From Astropecten irregularis (taxonomy: Eukaryota > Echinodermata > Asteroidea > Paxillosida > Astropectinidae): a DNA stretch of 64,000 bases. The notes under the pieces were generated by a model. It made no database searches and had not been told where the DNA came from. It worked only from the letters and a program-made list of their open reading frames with translations. Positions within the stretch are counted from its first letter, which is position 1. Each line of letters starts with the position of its first letter. The stretch covers positions 2,852,001 through 2,916,000 of the forward strand of contig OZ020255.1 in NCBI GenBank assembly GCA_963971285.1, in the 5' to 3' direction. This document shows positions 42,401 to 46,900 of this stretch, one piece after another. Both the position numbers and the translations under genes were made by a program.

Positions 42401-43587
42401 CTGCCTCCTAGCCTGCCTCCCAGCCTGCCTCCCAGCCTGCCTCCCAGCCTGCCTCCCAGCCTGCCTCCCAGCCTGCCTCCCAGCCTGCCTCCCAGCCTGC
42501 CTCCCAACCTGCCTCCCAGCCTGCCTCCCAACCTGCATCCCAGCCTGCCTCCCAGCCTGCCTCTCAACCTGCATCCCAGCCTGCCTCCCAGCCTGCCTCC
42601 TAGCCTGCCTCTCAACCTGCCTCCCAGCCTGCCTCCTAGCCTGCCTCTCAACCTGGCTCCCAGCCTGCCTCCCAGCCTGCCTCTCAACCTGCCTCCCAGC
42701 CTGCCTCCCAGCCTGCCTCCCAGCCTGCCTCTCAACCTGCATCCCAGCCTGCCTCCCAGCCTGCCTCCTAGCCTGCCTCTCAACCTGCCTCCCAGCCTGC
42801 CTCCTAGCCTGCCTCCCAGCCTGCCTCCCAGCCTGCCTCCCAGCCTGCCTCCCAGCCTGCCTCGCAACCTGCCTCCCAGCCTGCCTCCTAGCCTGCCTCT
42901 CAACCTGGCTCCCAGCCTGCCTCCCAGCCTGCCTCCCAGCCTGCCTCCCAGCCTGCCTCTCAACCTGCCTCCCAGCCTGCCTCTCAGCCTGCCTCCCAAC
43001 CTGCCTCACAGCCTGACTCTCAACCTGCCCCCAGCCTGTCTCTCGGCCTGCCTATCAGCCTGCCTCCCAGTCAGCCTCACAGCCTGCCCCCAGTGCGCTT
43101 CACAGCCTGCCTGCAAGCCTGCCTCACAACCTGCCTGCCTCCTACATTAGCTTGCCTCACAGCCTGCTTTCCACCCTAGCCTCTCCCTCAGCTGACATTA
43201 CAATACCAATTTACTGAATTTACACCCGCACGATTATAACTAATCAATAATAACTTGCTGATCAATGACAATCTAATTCCACAAATGCATGATAATACTG
43301 GAGAAATTGAGGGGCACTTTATACTAAACAAGCACTGTCACATCAAATTAAATGGTACTTGAGTTCTGCAAACTCATCAGCTTGTTCACAGTCAGCAGAC
43401 ACAGTCAGCATCTAGAGCTGTTCTTTTGATTGTTTTGTTAATAATTTTAGCCCAACAATATGGGTTTGCATACAATGAAAGAGGCAATCCAACTTACACT
43501 GTCTTTCTTCTGCATCAAAGGTGGAGGTAGTTCCTTTTCCATTACTTTGGCCTTACGGAAGCCCAACTTTTGACGTACAAATTCCAT
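2586..43587 (-). CDS. KCNH2: ERG-type voltage-gated potassium channel (KCNH2/6/7 family), complete short-N-terminus form, 10 coding exons
   Basis: Join on the minus strand: 43587-43498, 21932-21752, 17913-17648, 16663-16273, 15321-15122, 14113-13861, 12903-12710, 11449-11329, 10516-10238, 3463-2586. This gives 2853 nt, 950 residues plus TAA. Seen: S1 near residue 60-86, S2 113-132, S3 150-174, S4 with K189, R192, R195, R198, R201 and K202, S5 210-235, pore filter SVGFGN at 285-290, S6 300-320, C-linker to about 376, CNBD 377-525, low-complexity region, coiled coil 738-770, Ser/Thr/Pro-rich tail. Known: ERG channels are plasma-membrane tetramers carrying a rapidly inactivating K+ current in excitable cells; they contain a cyclic-nucleotide-binding homology domain that does not use cyclic nucleotides. 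Phe in place of Tyr in the filter (GFG) is typical of ERG. This form has no N-terminal PAS/eag domain. A PAS-containing start could lie beyond position 64000. The symbol marks the family; an invertebrate gene would be co-orthologous to KCNH2, KCNH6 and KCNH7. Confidence 0.93.
4187..4490. repeat. 148-bp tandem repeat, two units plus a partial third
   Basis: Units start at 4187 (CCTTAAAGGGGCAAACTTCA) and 4335 (CCTTTAAGGGACGAAGTTCA). Both continue through CAATTA, GAACAAACCCT/CGAACCCT, GGTTGAAACTTG/AGTTGAAACTTG and GGAAGTGTTATAT. A partial third copy begins near 4454. The first unit carries GACGTCATC, a CRE-like palindrome core. Probably a degraded repetitive element. Confidence 0.6.
5108..5324. 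mobile_element. long near-perfect foldback (about 105-bp arms)
   Basis: The left arm reads GTATGTGGATCGGTTTGCCG, then CATGTAAGAATCGTTC and GTCTCAACGTTTCGA. The right arm is its reverse complement with scattered mismatches, ending GATTCACATAC. The loop is around 5206-5228. No ORF of its own. It is either a foldback MITE or an inverted duplication; no target duplication was identified. Confidence 0.7.
7278..7414. mobile_element. MITE of the AATAG-CTCCGC family, copy 1
   Basis: The left end AATAGCGTTCCGCACT pairs with the right end AGTGCGCAGCGCTATT. A related copy is at 32869-33024 (AATAGGGCTCCGCGCT / AGTGCGGAGCCCTATT). The interior is CpG-rich. Non-coding. Confidence 0.55.
10238..10516 (-). 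CDS. KCNH2: ERG exon 9: cytoplasmic region with Ser-rich and Gly/Ala-rich stretches
   Basis: Completes codon 566, then residues 567-658 plus one base of codon 659. It starts [20 protein letters not shown]. It contains [20 protein letters not shown], then [20 protein letters not shown], and ends LYSSH. Acceptor GCTAATCAG, donor GTAAGA; phase 1 at both ends. The SSDDE motif resembles the SSEDE acidic patch in the human ERG tail, but this part of the family is poorly conserved. A skipped or extra phase 1-1 exon in the 6.8-kb intron downstream cannot be excluded. Confidence 0.82.
10517..11328 (-). other. ERG intron 8 (812 bp)
   Basis: The exon 8-proximal third is an antisense SINE (11037-11318). 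The rest is AT-rich with no further feature recognised. Confidence 0.6.
11037..11318 (+). mobile_element. tRNA-derived SINE with (AAT)n tail
   Basis: A box A-like TGTAGCGGTT near 11048 and a box B-like GGTTCAAGCCC near 11087 mark a tRNA-like head. A body with GGGGTTTTCCTCCCACC follows, and the element ends in AAATAATAATAATAAT. It lies antisense to ERG, and its tail ends about 12 nt from the donor of exon 8. Confidence 0.75.
11329..11449 (-). CDS. KCNH2: ERG exon 8: charged cytoplasmic linker
   Basis: Residues 526-565 plus one base of codon 566. It starts [19 protein letters not shown] and ends [10 protein letters not shown]. Acidic then basic, low complexity. It resembles the basic KRK-rich segment that follows the CNBD in ERG proteins, though it is not conserved in detail. 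The assignment rests on position, acceptor (ATACAG), donor (GTAATC) and phase fit (0 in, 1 out). An antisense SINE begins about 12 nt past the donor. Confidence 0.82.
11519..11822. mobile_element. foldback MITE with ~28-bp terminal inverted repeats
   Basis: The left end ATAGAGTTAAATAAAA followed by CTAGAGTGTGC is mirrored at the right end as GCACACTCTAG then TTTTATTTAACTCTAT. The interior is CpG-rich (CGCGTATTCCACGCG). The overlapping ORFs on both strands are shadows of the palindrome. Confidence 0.7.
11865..12109. mobile_element. MITE with CCAATTTCATA terminal inverted repeats
   Basis: The left end GCCAATTTCATACAGCTGCT pairs with the right end AGCAGCTCTATGAAATTGGC. The subterminal motif GCTTAAGCACCAAAA is repeated. 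It shares its terminal CCAATTTCA motif with the elements at 26513-26660 and 30617-30754. Confidence 0.7.
12575..12655 (+). mobile_element. SINE-body fragment
   Basis: TTCTTTGTTCATTTTTCAAT and the following CAGTTTCCGTTGTGGTTATT match the body behind the tRNA-like box B at 16895-17005. Only the tail part is present here. Confidence 0.55.
12710..12903 (-). CDS. KCNH2: ERG exon 7: second part of the CNBD and C-helix
   Basis: Completes codon 461, then residues 462-525: [52 protein letters not shown], ending EITFVLRD. Human ERG ends this block EITFNLRD. The tripeptide F521-V522-L523 lies where human ERG has the intrinsic-ligand motif FNL (860-862). Acceptor GTCTAG, donor GTAAGT; phase 1 in, phase 0 out. 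Confidence 0.95.
12904..13860 (-). other. ERG intron 6 (957 bp)
   Basis: The exon 6-proximal 250 bp consists of a 126-bp tandem duplication (13624-13872). The rest has no recognisable feature. Confidence 0.6.
13624..13872. repeat. 126-bp tandem duplication spanning the exon 6 donor
   Basis: 13624-13749 and 13750-13872 align throughout (ATTAAGTTA, GTGGGTTTAACAGG versus CTGGGTTTAACAAG, CAGGTGTGCATTACA, TTTATTTTCATTGAA, GCCTACTAACCTAATATTGCC). The second copy ends inside exon 6, so the exon end and donor exist twice, 126 bp apart. Several substitutions separate the copies, so it is not very recent. Confidence 0.85.
13861..14113 (-). CDS. KCNH2: ERG exon 6: first part of the cyclic-nucleotide-binding homology domain
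   Basis: Residues 377-460 plus one base of codon 461. Sequence [19 protein letters not shown], then [20 protein letters not shown] and [12 protein letters not shown] match the ERG CNBD beta-roll. Acceptor TATCCTTTCAG, donor GTTAGT; phase 0 in, phase 1 out. The last ~12 nt of the exon and its donor are copied by a 126-bp tandem duplication in the following intron, so a second identical donor sits at 13735. Confidence 0.95.
14114..15121 (-). other. ERG intron 5 (1.0 kb)
   Basis: AT-rich, with no repeat structure or other feature recognised. Confidence 0.5.
15122..15321 (-). CDS. KCNH2: ERG exon 5: distal S6 and C-linker
   Basis: Residues 310-376. It starts [20 protein letters not shown]313 and F317 correspond to human Y652 and F656, the inner-cavity aromatics that form the drug-binding site in ERG channels (established knowledge). 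The C-linker is highly conserved ([35 protein letters not shown]). Acceptor CCTCCAG, donor GTAAGT; phase 1 in, phase 0 out. Confidence 0.96.
15322..16272 (-). other. ERG intron 4 (951 bp)
   Basis: Contains a dispersed repeat (15448-15722) that has an inverted partner in intron 1 at 32470-32715. Nothing else recognised. Confidence 0.55.
15448..15722 (-). repeat. dispersed repeat, copy A
   Basis: CAGAAATGTTCACAGATT, CAGGGTAT, TGTATTTATCC and AGTTTTGATC followed by GAGATCAAAAC recur in reverse complement at 32470-32715. GATCAAAAC sits as a short inverted repeat in the middle. Non-coding; probably a mobile-element remnant. Confidence 0.7.
16273..16663 (-). CDS. KCNH2: ERG exon 4: S4 voltage sensor, S5, pore and start of S6
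   Basis: Residues 180-309 plus one base of codon 310. S4 carries positive residues K189, R192, R195, R198, R201 and K202 every third position. S5 is followed by an ERG-type long S5-P linker ([10 protein letters not shown]) with a sequon NET at 264-266, aligned with the glycosylated Asn of the human PYNSS site. Pore helix [15 protein letters not shown] carries the filter SVGFGN at 285-290. S6 starts at [11 protein letters not shown]. Acceptor TTTTTCAG, donor GTAAGT; phase 0 in, phase 1 out. The acceptor region abuts a SINE end (see findings). Confidence 0.96.
16691..16719 (-). mobile_element. 3'-end fragment of the 36.5-kb SINE family at the exon 4 acceptor
   Basis: On the minus strand this reads GTCGGTTAAGAGCAAGCCTA then ATTTGCATA, matching the SINE ends of the foldback at 36546-36886 (GTGAGGGGCAAGCCTAATTT). 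It lies 28 nt upstream of exon 4. Confidence 0.65.
16890..17005 (+). mobile_element. partial tRNA-derived SINE
   Basis: GGTTCAAATCCCGCTCCAGT is a good box B/T-arm. The body continues TTTCTTTGTTCACTTTTCAA and CAGTTTCCCTTGTGTTTATT. No box A is visible upstream, so the head is degraded or truncated. The same body recurs at 12575-12655. Confidence 0.6.
17648..17913 (-). CDS. KCNH2: ERG exon 3: S1-S2 loop, S2 and S3
   Basis: Residues 91-179. The acidic loop [13 protein letters not shown] leads into S2 ([20 protein letters not shown]) with acidic residues D117, D121 and D127, then RTTYVN and S3 ([19 protein letters not shown]). These are near-identical to ERG proteins, including the extra S2 acidic residues typical of the KCNH family. 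Acceptor TTTTCAG, donor GTTGGT; phase 1 in, phase 0 out. A SINE lies about 105 nt upstream in intron 2. Confidence 0.95.
18018..18324 (-). mobile_element. tRNA-derived SINE, same strand as ERG
   Basis: Read on the minus strand: box A-like TAGGTGGCAAG, box B GGGTTCGATTCC, body with GGGTTTTTTCCTGGTTCTCC and CGGTTTTCCTCCCTCG, ending in an ATTATTATTATAAAT tail at 18018. The body motif resembles the TTTTCCTCC element of the SINE at 11037. Short ORFs inside it are not genes. Confidence 0.78.
19870..21221. mobile_element. complete non-autonomous hAT element, 1352 bp
   Basis: The target duplication GCTACTAG is perfect at 19862-19869 and 21222-21229. Terminal inverted repeats are CAGAGTTGT on the left and ACAACTCTG on the right. 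Eight-bp duplications and CAG-starting ends are hallmarks of hAT transposons. Both ends carry subterminal arrays of CAAGTCAAGTC and ACTCGAGTC. No transposase or BED-finger reading frame is present in the interior, so it must have been mobilised in trans. The identical target copies suggest a fairly young insertion. Confidence 0.9.
21229..21656. mobile_element. TA-flanked inverted-repeat element, about 428 bp
   Basis: Left end GTGCTGGGC, right end GCTCAGCAC (8 of 9 pair), flanked by TA at 21227-21228 and 21657-21658. Subterminal TATCCGGTTATAGG and ATTACCCGATTTTG are loosely complementary. The hAT target site overlaps its left end. Superfamily uncertain. Confidence 0.45.
21752..21932 (-). CDS. 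KCNH2: ERG exon 2: pre-S1 and S1 segment
   Basis: Residues 31-90 plus one base of codon 91. It begins [15 protein letters not shown], nearly identical to the human sequence just before S1, then [19 protein letters not shown] and the hydrophobic S1 stretch. Acceptor ATTAG at the 21933 side, donor GTACTG below 21752. Phase 0 in, phase 1 out. It ends in the S1-S2 extracellular loop (LLKHP). Intron 1 (21.6 kb) lies upstream and intron 2 (3.8 kb) downstream. Confidence 0.95.
23134..23313 (+). pseudogene. C-terminal fragment of a non-LTR retrotransposon ORF2
   Basis: In one open frame the plus strand reads KTNVNDVNI, then [20 protein letters not shown] and [20 protein letters not shown], ending at TGA. 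The pattern W-WAGH-ARM-D--W, W-P---RR, RP--RW is the conserved tail region behind the reverse transcriptase in many LINE ORF2 proteins. An in-frame stop lies just upstream at 23131, and no reverse transcriptase motif is found around it, so this is a 5'-truncated dead copy. Confidence 0.8.
25151..25182. repeat. short TTTCATTTTA tandem repeat
   Basis: About three consecutive copies of a 10-bp unit TTTCATTTTA. Simple sequence only. Confidence 0.8.
26513..26660. mobile_element. near-perfect foldback MITE
   Basis: Left arm GGCCGATTTCACTAACACTT, then TGTGATCATCGCTAAAGCCC and GCTAAACGGAAA. The right arm is the reverse complement, ending GTTAGTGAAATTGGTCC. The arms are about 65 bp with a few mismatches. 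Terminal motif CCAATTTCA/CCGATTTCA is shared with other MITEs in the window. Confidence 0.75.
28955..29092. mobile_element. foldback MITE
   Basis: AATATTGGCTGGCG at the left and AAGGCCAGTCAATATT at the right. The inner arms GATACCACATATATTTCCCT and AGGGATACCACATATATTTC (read from the right arm) pair closely. The loop is near 29020-29033. Confidence 0.7.
29107..29921. mobile_element. 815-bp element with terminal inverted repeats and internal GTTGCGGACGTAC motifs
   Basis: Terminal repeats GGGCAGTTCAGTAGTT and GGGCAGTTCCGTAATT (reverse complement of the right end), flanked by a possible AAAT duplication. GTTGCGGACGT or variants occur near 29119, 29290, 29476 and 29488 on the plus strand and inverted near 29521 and 29700. 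A 126-codon ORF (29186-29566) is not recognised as a transposase. Confidence 0.6.
30536..30805. mobile_element. foldback MITE nested in the TTAA element
   Basis: Ends TGTTTGTTTAACGCAC and GTGCGTAAAACAAACA are complementary with one mismatch. Comparison with the uninterrupted copies at 34829 and 38188 shows the insertion splits ATGGGTC from TAAAATACC. It contains a further palindrome at 30617-30754. Confidence 0.7.
30617..30754. mobile_element. inner palindromic MITE with CGTAAGTCCACTTACG repeats
   Basis: CCAATTTCACGAAACTTTAT at the left is mirrored by GTAAAGTTTCGTGAAAT at the right. GCGTAAGTCCACTTACGC is itself palindromic and recurs inverted. It sits wholly inside the element at 30536-30805. 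Confidence 0.65.
32470..32715 (+). repeat. dispersed repeat, copy B
   Basis: Reverse complement of the repeat at 15448-15722. It carries GGTTTTGATCTTACCCCGAG then ATCAAAACTG in the middle. Non-coding. Confidence 0.7.
32869..33024. mobile_element. MITE of the AATAG-CTCCGC family, copy 2
   Basis: Ends AATAGGGCTCCGCGCT and AGTGCGGAGCCCTATT. Interior TTCGGACAAACAATTAACGT pairs loosely with TGTCCAAACATTCGG. Related to 7278-7414. Confidence 0.65.
34449..34824. mobile_element. TTAA-flanked MITE family 2
   Basis: Ends AGGGATTGCATACGTTTGGT and ACCAAACGTATGCAATGCCT, with TTAA at 34445-34448 and 34825-34828. The interior shows no ORF. The right TTAA is shared with the next element. Confidence 0.8.
34829..35255 (+). 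mobile_element. TTAA-flanked MITE family 1, copy 2
   Basis: Ends AGGTTCACTGTAAT and ATTACAGTGAACCT, with TTAA at 34825-34828 and 35256-35259. Interior motifs CCACTTTTCGCGATGAAAAA and TTGCTTACGTCACATGCAGA are shared with copies 1 and 3. Confidence 0.85.
36546..36886. mobile_element. foldback formed by two head-to-head tRNA-derived SINEs
   Basis: The right copy (36720-36886) has a 73-nt tRNA-like head: box A TGGCCTAGCAGGT, T-arm GTGGGTTCGAATCCCAC, 3' end GAGCCA. A body ending GTGAGGGGCAAGCCTAATTT and GCAT follows. The left copy (36546-~36690) is the same sequence inverted, truncated in its head. The arms pair over about 110 bp; the centre is unpaired. The anticodon loop would have 8 nt, so this is a SINE head, not a functional tRNA gene. 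Confidence 0.8.
38188..38620 (+). mobile_element. TTAA-flanked MITE family 1, copy 3
   Basis: Starts AGGTTTACTGTAATC and ends GACAGTAAACCT, with TTAA at 38184-38187 and 38621-38624. Interior closely matches copy 2 (TTTGTTTACGCTAA, CGCAGTATACTGC). Confidence 0.8.
40002..40588. repeat. segment with an internal ~170-bp duplication between short inverted AT repeats
   Basis: 40120-40290 and 40391-40550 are related (TACCTTTTAAAGACAC versus TACCTTTTATAGACAC, GAGAATGCTCTCAACA-like, GGATGTTTAGAAATAGGTAA in both), offset 271 bp. TTAGGGAGACA occurs repeatedly. Flanks TATATATATAACTAT and ATATAGTTATATATA are inverted. Probably a mobile element; class unknown. Confidence 0.55.
42332..43192. repeat. 12-bp minisatellite CAGCCTGCCTCC
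   Basis: About 57 nearly regular 12-bp units from 42332 to about 43020, then degenerate units to 43192. Variants such as CAACCTGCCTCT and TAGCCTGCCTCC recur in the same order, indicating higher-order duplication. The long frames on both strands (ACLP- and GGRL-type repeats) exist only because 12 is a multiple of 3 and stops are absent. The minus strand, which is the ERG transcript sense, is GGAGGCAGGCTG. Confidence 0.97.
43498..43587 (-). CDS. KCNH2: ERG exon 1: start exon encoding a 30-residue PAS-less N-terminus
   Basis: The ATG at 43587 has a strong context (A at -3, G at +4). An in-frame TGA lies 12 codons upstream and no AG acceptor lies between them, so this ATG is an initiator rather than part of an internal exon. 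The peptide starts [15 protein letters not shown] and ends [10 protein letters not shown]; it is basic. The exon is exactly 90 nt and ends at a consensus donor GTAAGT in phase 0. The next coding exon starts in phase 0 with VLSLG. In vertebrate ERG1b a short basic leader joins at this same VLSLG position (established knowledge). A two-codon upstream ORF (ATG GCA TAG) sits at 43639-43647 and would be in the 5' UTR if transcription starts above it. No homology to any particular leader was recognised; transcript evidence is lacking. Confidence 0.75.
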
Positions 43588-43902
43588 TGTGTAAGCGTAG
43601 CAAGACAAAGTCAGTATAAGTCAAAGACCAAGAAAGTGCTATGCCATTAATATGTCCAGGATGCTAATATTAAGACAAGCTCCTCACAGGCAGGTAAGAT
43701 ACACAGACATGATCAGTTGGCTGTTTCTGCTGCATGTAACTGCTGTAGATAGAGTCCAACCATAGTATGCAGTCCTTCATACACATGCACAATGACAGCA
43801 CTGAAACACGGCACATGTGTGTATAGGTAGCTCCAGCATTGTCACTATCACGGCAAAACTGCGAGTAACAATGACTTGAATGTGCATAAGGATGCAATGA
43901 TG

Positions 43903-43975
43903 ACGGGGATGATGATGATGATGATGGGGATGGAGATAATGGAGATGATGGAGCTAGATGATGGAGATGGATTAT
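43903..43975. repeat. GAT-rich microsatellite
   Basis: GATGATGATGATGATGGGGA followed by imperfect GGAGATGATGGAG units. Confidence 0.85.
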
Positions 43976-46900
43976 GGCTATAATGATGATGAGTTTGATG
44001 CACACATGGAGTGGACTAGGATGTATTCACTGGTGTCTTTTCCTATTTGCATTCCATAAGAGTACTGTAGTGAAATTGAGAATGGCGCATGCCAATAACC
44101 AATGCATGGACTGGAGACATATGACACTCAGTACTGTGATATACCCTAGTAGCTTGAACGAGTCTGACTATCAGTGTGTGCAGTGGAGCACGGTCAGCCA
44201 ATATGATGATGCCTGCATCTCCATCTCCATTTCAGCTCAACTCAGATCAGTATGACCCAAATGTATATGCCTTCTCCAACACACGTGCCCAAGGGCTACA
44301 CAAAAGGCTAGGCTTTTGTGCACAGGGCTCAGCCAATATGAAAATCAATAATTTAATTGAAATGTTTTCATTACTGTTCTCCATATCTTGCCTGTTCCAT
44401 TCTTCAAAAAGGGGTGGTTTTACTCAACCATAATTTTATGGTAGTCTTTGGAGGGGCTGGGGAAAAAACAAATTTAGTCAGCGCCCTTTACGGGTGATAT
44501 TATTAGAAGGGAATAATCCGAGCATGTAGGGATTATGAACAAGCCTTAGGTCCACTAGAGACCAGCTTGGCTGAAGCTTAGCATAAGACAACATCCTTGG
44601 GGACATGATTTAGTCATAGATTTTCCTCACCAATCTTGGTCCTAGATCATGCAGTTCATAGCCTGCTCATGGCATCACCCATCAGTACCTGTCCTAGCAT
44701 ACGTCCAAGTAATTTGTCAGAACTTTGTCCACATAATTAAGGCTAAGGTTAAATCAAAATGACAGGATCTGGCAATCTGCTGTTTGGGAAATAATTATGT
44801 CACACCTCCGCCAGTGAGAATAAGACCTGCAGATGAAATCACGGCATCATCATGCATTCACATAAAAGCAAAGCTGATACATAAAGCTGGCACTTTCCTT
44901 TTATGCCCTCATTTATTCCTTTATTTTTAATTTGGATAGACCTTGTACAATATTGACATTTATATGACATCACACATTGAGAATTGTGGACAATGACTGA
45001 GTACTGATTTGAGTGATTTCCTTTGATTAATGATAATGAAAGTAAAGTCCTCAGCATCATTTACAAATATTGTCTTAGAATAGTTGAAAAAAGCTAAACA
45101 CTTTCCAAATTAGGTTGTCAAAGTCCTAGAAACAAGGGTGTACCGCAGAATTTGTGCAATCTCATGGAGGGAAATGTATTCAAGAGAATATAACTATAAT
45201 ATCATTAGAAATATTCACAGGAATGAGTATGCTAATTAATTAATATCAATTACTAAATCAATACTAATAATCATTAATTATGTTTATGATGATGGAGTCC
45301 TACAGGCAAGAGACTACATGTACCTGAGAGTGAAAGCATTTAATGTACATGTATCATGAATGAGTATGGGATTATGCAATCAATTCACCTCAAGCTACTA
45401 TAAGATAACACTTCCTTCAATTTGGTATGAATTTGGTATTCAGGCAAAATGTGCCCAAAGGAATATGGGAAACGTTCAGCTTCCAAAATAGCAAAATGCT
45501 GAGATAGCAGCCCCCCATCCCCCCAACTGAAAAGAAAGATTAAAGTGATATTTCTTTGTTTCATGTTTTTATTCCTTTTCTTAATTGTATTTTTCATGCC
45601 AATCAAGAACAAAGAATGCAATATTAAATGCTGCCCAAACAACACACGATATTGACTCTCAGCTCATCTGCCCAACAGTTTCTTCCCAAAGTGTTTCACT
45701 TCAACATGAAGTAGATGAGAATAATAGTGAATATATTGCAGTATATCTGTACATTACTCTATCCAATACAACTCAGCATGTTATGCATATCACACAGAGT
45801 GATGCAGTCAATAATATGGATGATCTTACTGATACTGTCTATAATGCCTCCAGCATACAAGAAGAGTGAATGATAGTCAACAAACTCTGTTTGTCCTGCT
45901 ATGGCTTCAATTAGAACAGACAAAGTGTTCACATGTCAAAGCGTTAGTTCTTTTCAGAAACTTGTAATACTTTCATGGATAGGAAAAAGAACCCAAATAC
46001 CCCAATGTGATTTTCAGAGCAGAAAACAAAATATGAAATAAAATATTTCCATTTCTGTTTGTCTTTCAAGGTTTGGTTTATCCCTTATAGTATGTCTTTA
46101 AAACAGTGAATACAATCACATGAGATCTTTGCTGGGGCATTATATAGGTCCTTGTTGACCAAAGGTACAATTTCATCATAAATGCTGCATATAAAATATC
46201 CCTTGAATAAACATGATTTATAAATTGAACAACTGATGTTAATTTTTGTGAAAGCGACGAAACGGTTATGAACGGTTTCAATACAAAATCTCCAACTGTT
46301 AAGTCAACCGTGTTGTTAAAAATGTACTTGTTTGTACATGTAGTTCTGCTTTTTCAGTGAGTCCTGCCATAATTTGTGAAATCTGGCCTCATCTTAATAA
46401 AACTGAGAAATGTATGAAGCCTCTTTTGATCTGAAGTGGTGAGTTTAATGTGTCAATTGTAAATGGGCTTAGCCTTCATGTCTTTACTGCATGCAGGCTA
46501 GAGGAGAATTGGATAAAGTGATTAAAAAGCCAGCCCATTACTAGTGCATGAGACTTGATATGACAAGCTATCATCCTGCATACTGCACTAGTAAATCTTC
46601 CACTCTGCTACTTTCTTCCATTTAACAAGATTCATGATTACAGCAAGTGCGTAAATTGCTGAATTTGTGTGAATTATTTAAGGTGACTTAGAGCCTGGCA
46701 TACGACATCAAATGGCTATCTTTAAATATCACATGTAACAGTGACAGACTAGTACAGGCTTGGTCAGGATACAAAACAACATTGTTCAGTTGCAGTCTGA
46801 AAAATGATTCAATTTCTAAACTTCACATTAGAAACACTATTTATTAATGTCAAATATAAAAAAGAGTCCCCCTGATAAATTGCAATTAAGAAACTGAAAA

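Larger units (their letters stand above)
21933..43497 (-). other. ERG intron 1 (21.6 kb)
   Basis: Most of it has no recognisable coding signal. Identified contents: LINE fragment 23134-23313, MITE 26513-26660, foldback 28955-29092, TIR element 29107-29921, three TTAA MITEs (30251, 34829, 38188) plus a second TTAA family (34449), MITE 32869-33024, SINE foldback 36546-36886, duplicated segment 40002-40588 and minisatellite 42332-43192. The intervals 23314-26512, 26661-28954, 33025-34444, 35260-36545, 36887-38183, 38625-40001 and 40589-42331 show only AT-rich DNA with TACATGTACATG-type runs. Confidence 0.6.

Noticed and set aside
42294-43016. Long open frames on both strands with ACLP, GGRL and RQAG repeats
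   Set aside because: They follow entirely from a 12-bp minisatellite whose period is a multiple of three. Three overlapping frames on two strands are open at once, and no splice or start context supports coding.
45585-45869. 94-codon plus-strand ORF with a plausible acidic C-terminus
   Set aside because: No recognised similarity, no consensus splice signals assigned and no neighbouring exon. Left unannotated except as a note in the flank.
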